DNA of 7,756 nt, from NCBI GenBank assembly GCA_013816325.1, contig JACDEP010000098.1, positions 1 through 7,756 on the forward strand. The letters are read 5' to 3'. The translations under genes and the position numbers were made by a program. Under the pieces are notes generated by a model. That model did not search any database, was not told the DNA's origin, and saw nothing but the letters and a program-made list of their open reading frames with translations. Numbering within the stretch: the stretch's first letter is position 1; each line of letters begins with the position of its first letter. Below, in pieces: positions 6,211 to 7,756 of the stretch. This DNA comes from Methylotenera sp. GTDB taxonomy: Bacteria; Pseudomonadota; Gammaproteobacteria; Burkholderiales; Methylophilaceae.

Positions 6211-6975
6211 ATGAATAGCGCTATTTATACTGGCTTAATACAACACCGCCGCTTTTTGCCGAAAGCGCACCAGTTTCAATATCGCGTGTTTATGATGTTC
6301 TTGGATTTGGACGAATTGCCGGTTTTATTCGATCAAAACTGGTTTTGGTCTTATCTAAAACCGAATGTGGCATACTTCAAACGCAGCGATTATTGGGGTA
6401 ACACCACCCAACCTTTAAAAGATGAAATTTTAAACAAAGTAGAACAAGAAATAGGCAAAAGACCGCTGGGTAAAGTTTGTCTTCTCACTAATATGCGCTA
6501 CTTTGGGCATTGCTTTAACCCCGTGAGTTTTTATTATTGCTATGCAGCGGATAACCAAACAATAGAAGCCATTGTGACGCATATCACCAATACGCCTTGG
6601 GGTGAAAATTATGCCTATGTTCATGCTGGCAATGCAGACCAAAACTTTCGATTTAACTTCAAAAAGTCATTCCACGTATCGCCCTTCATGCCTATGAATA
6701 TTGAGTATGACTGGCAATTCTCATCTCCTGCTAAAAAATTGCACATTTTTATGCAAAGCAAACTCACACAAAACAACCAAACCGAACCAAAAATGTTTGA
6801 TGCCACACTTACATTGCAACATCTAGCCATTACTCCAAAAACGATCAATTTAATGCTAGTGAAATACCCATTAATGACGCTTAAAGTTATCACCTCTATC
6901 TATTGGCAAGCACTGCGTTTATGGCTAAAACGCATTCCGTTTTATGCCAATGACAAAATAATCAGCAAAAACTAA
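6211..6975 (+). CDS. DUF1365 family protein
   Basis: A 254-residue protein of the DUF1365 family, regularly found beside COG2907 flavoenzymes and CFA-type methyltransferases. Signature pieces are the N-terminal IYTGLIQHRRFLPKAHQFQY with the HRR cluster (12-14), RYFGHCFNPVSFYYCY (96-111) and NTPWGE (127-132), then an extended beta-rich half. No signal peptide or clear transmembrane segment is present, though the C-terminus (about 215-250) is amphipathic with aromatic and basic residues and could touch the membrane. Its molecular function is not established; constant linkage suggests a partner or second catalytic component of the FAD enzyme acting on unsaturated or methylated lipid chains (inference). 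It starts five bases after the FAD stop without a good Shine-Dalgarno sequence, implying translational coupling. The frame is intact and length typical. Confidence 0.87.
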   Translation: MNSAIYTGLIQHRRFLPKAHQFQYRVFMMFLDLDELPVLFDQNWFWSYLKPNVAYFKRSDYWGNTTQPLKDEILNKVEQEIGKRPLGKVCLLTNMRYFGHCFNPVSFYYCYAADNQTIEAIVTHITNTPWGENYAYVHAGNADQNFRFNFKKSFHVSPFMPMNIEYDWQFSSPAKKLHIFMQSKLTQNNQTEPKMFDATLTLQHLAITPKTINLMLVKYPLMTLKVITSIYWQALRLWLKRIPFYANDKIISKN

Positions 6976-6982
6976 ATATCAA

Positions 6983-6995
6983 CACATTTAATGTG
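6983..6995. repeat. Perfect 13-base inverted repeat in the DUF1365-CFA gap
   Basis: CACATT, one T, AATGTG forms a perfect dyad in the 54-base spacer before the CFA synthase gene. It is too short and lacks a T tail to be a terminator; it could be a small operator, or chance. Further down, TATAAC (7019-7024) resembles a -10 element but has no fitting -35. Confidence 0.3.
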
Positions 6996-7029
6996 AATCC
7001 AATAACACGTGGGCTGCGTATAACACTTA

Positions 7030-7756
7030 ATGAATAATACTACGAACATGCAACGCACTGCGTTACCAGAAACCCTCACTCTTAACCTTAAGCAAAAAAG
7101 CCGCTCTAAATGGGTAGCGCAATTCGCCAAAGCACAGATTCTCAAACGCTTGACGCATTTGAAAAAGGGAAATTTGCATGTGGTGGATGGTGATGAGAAA
7201 CATAGTTTTGGCAACCATGAAGGTATTAACGCCATTATTAAGGTTCATGACCAGCGATTTTACGGTGAAATAGCCTTTGGTGGCAGTATTGGCGCCGGTG
7301 AAGCGTATATGCTGGGTTACTGTAGTGCAGATAACCTGACCAATGTAATCCGCCTGATGTGCATCAACCAGTCGGTGATGGATACGCTTGAAGGCGGCTA
7401 TCAATGGCTGACCAAACCACTCATGAAGGTCTTGCATTGGCTCAACAGCAATACCACGGAGGGCAGCCGTAAAAATATCGCCGCACATTATGACTTGGGC
7501 AATGAGCTATTTGGCCTTTTTCTAGATTCAACCATGATGTATTCAAGCGCTATTTTCAACGCTGATACTCACACACTAAGAGCTGCTTCGGAATTAAAAC
7601 TCAAGACTATCTGTGACAAACTGGACTTAAAACCTAGTGATCATGTCATTGAAATAGGCACCGGCTGGGGCGGTTTCGCCATTTATGCTGCGATACACTA
7701 TGGCTGTAAAGTCACCACCACTACAATCTCCAAACAGCAATATGATCTAGCAAACC
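7030..7756 (+). CDS. Cyclopropane-fatty-acyl-phospholipid synthase family methyltransferase (5' part; runs off window)
   Basis: The first 242 residues of a classical CFA synthase; the frame is still open at the last base. It adds a SAM-derived carbon to a double bond of a phospholipid acyl chain at the inner membrane face, giving a cyclopropane, methylene or methyl-branched product. The N-terminal domain has GSIGAGEAYMLGYCSADNL (85-103). The linker-to-catalytic motif is IAAHYDLGNELFGLFLDS followed by MMYSSAIF (150-176), and SAM motif I is VIEIGTGWGGFAI (206-218), with TTTTISKQQYDLA after it. The Thr in place of the usual Cys in G-C-G-W-G is common in the subgroup linked to FAD/DUF1365 genes and recalls UfaM-like enzymes, so cyclopropanation is not certain. 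In-frame TAA at 7021 limits the start to ATG 7030 or ATG 7048; neither has a clear ribosome binding site, and 7030 is chosen as the first. A full protein would be about 400 residues. Confidence 0.88.
   Translation, partial: MNNTTNMQRTALPETLTLNLKQKSRSKWVAQFAKAQILKRLTHLKKGNLHVVDGDEKHSFGNHEGINAIIKVHDQRFYGEIAFGGSIGAGEAYMLGYCSADNLTNVIRLMCINQSVMDTLEGGYQWLTKPLMKVLHWLNSNTTEGSRKNIAAHYDLGNELFGLFLDSTMMYSSAIFNADTHTLRAASELKLKTICDKLDLKPSDHVIEIGTGWGGFAIYAAIHYGCKVTTTTISKQQYDLAN

Noticed and set aside
7063..7488. Open frame of 141 codons on the minus strand
   Set aside because: It lies wholly opposite the CFA synthase gene, whose protein motifs are unmistakable; it has no recognisable domain.
1..7756. Mobile elements, tRNA genes, CRISPR arrays or phage genes
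   Set aside because: No transposase-like proteins, spaced regular repeats or tRNA-like cloverleaf stretches were seen; nearly all bases are in the described genes.

Overview
All genes in this window lie on the + strand and form one tightly packed, operon-like lipid-modification locus. It is open at both ends: the first gene lacks its 5' part and the last gene runs off the 3' edge. GC content by eye is in the mid-40s per cent. The protein families and locus layout suggest a proteobacterium. A betaproteobacterium such as a methylotroph of the Methylophilaceae is my best guess, but that rests on general resemblance only and is low confidence.

Layout from left to right: (1) the C-terminal part of an RskA-type anti-sigma factor; (2) a soluble SAM-dependent methyltransferase of the cyclopropane-fatty-acid-synthase superfamily; (3) a short DUF2878 membrane protein that appears to have lost its N-terminal half; (4) a DUF1295 membrane protein related to the steroid 5-alpha-reductase C-terminal domain; (5) an exported DUF6134 protein; (6) a Blc-like lipocalin lipoprotein; (7) after a 164-base gap, a membrane fatty-acid desaturase with three histidine boxes; (8) a flavin-dependent oxidoreductase of the amine-oxidase/COG2907 type; (9) a DUF1365 protein; (10) the first 242 codons of a classical cyclopropane-fatty-acid synthase. 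The longest gap is the one before the desaturase, and no stretch over 300 bases lacks a gene.

How they may work together (inference): the anti-sigma factor would hold an ECF sigma factor, presumably encoded just upstream, inactive until an envelope or oxidative signal arrives. The desaturase makes a double bond in an acyl chain. One or both methyltransferases add a SAM-derived carbon at such a bond, and the FAD enzyme, DUF1365 and DUF1295 proteins could oxidise, reduce or rearrange the product. The lipocalin and DUF6134 protein act outside the inner membrane and may bind, carry or repair lipids. Related neighbourhoods (FAD enzyme, DUF1365, CFA-type methyltransferase) are known from sigma-E/ChrR-controlled loci, including the alphaproteobacterial furan-fatty-acid pathway (Ufa proteins). 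The product made by this particular set, with its desaturase and two methyltransferases, cannot be read from sequence.

Most notable oddities: the truncated DUF2878 gene with a four-codon ORF at the place its start should be; four tandem 13-base repeats running across the lipocalin stop codon; a nine-A tract at the end of the FAD gene where one extra A would fuse it in frame to the DUF1365 gene; and an RskA-type rather than ChrR-type anti-sigma factor at the head of the locus.
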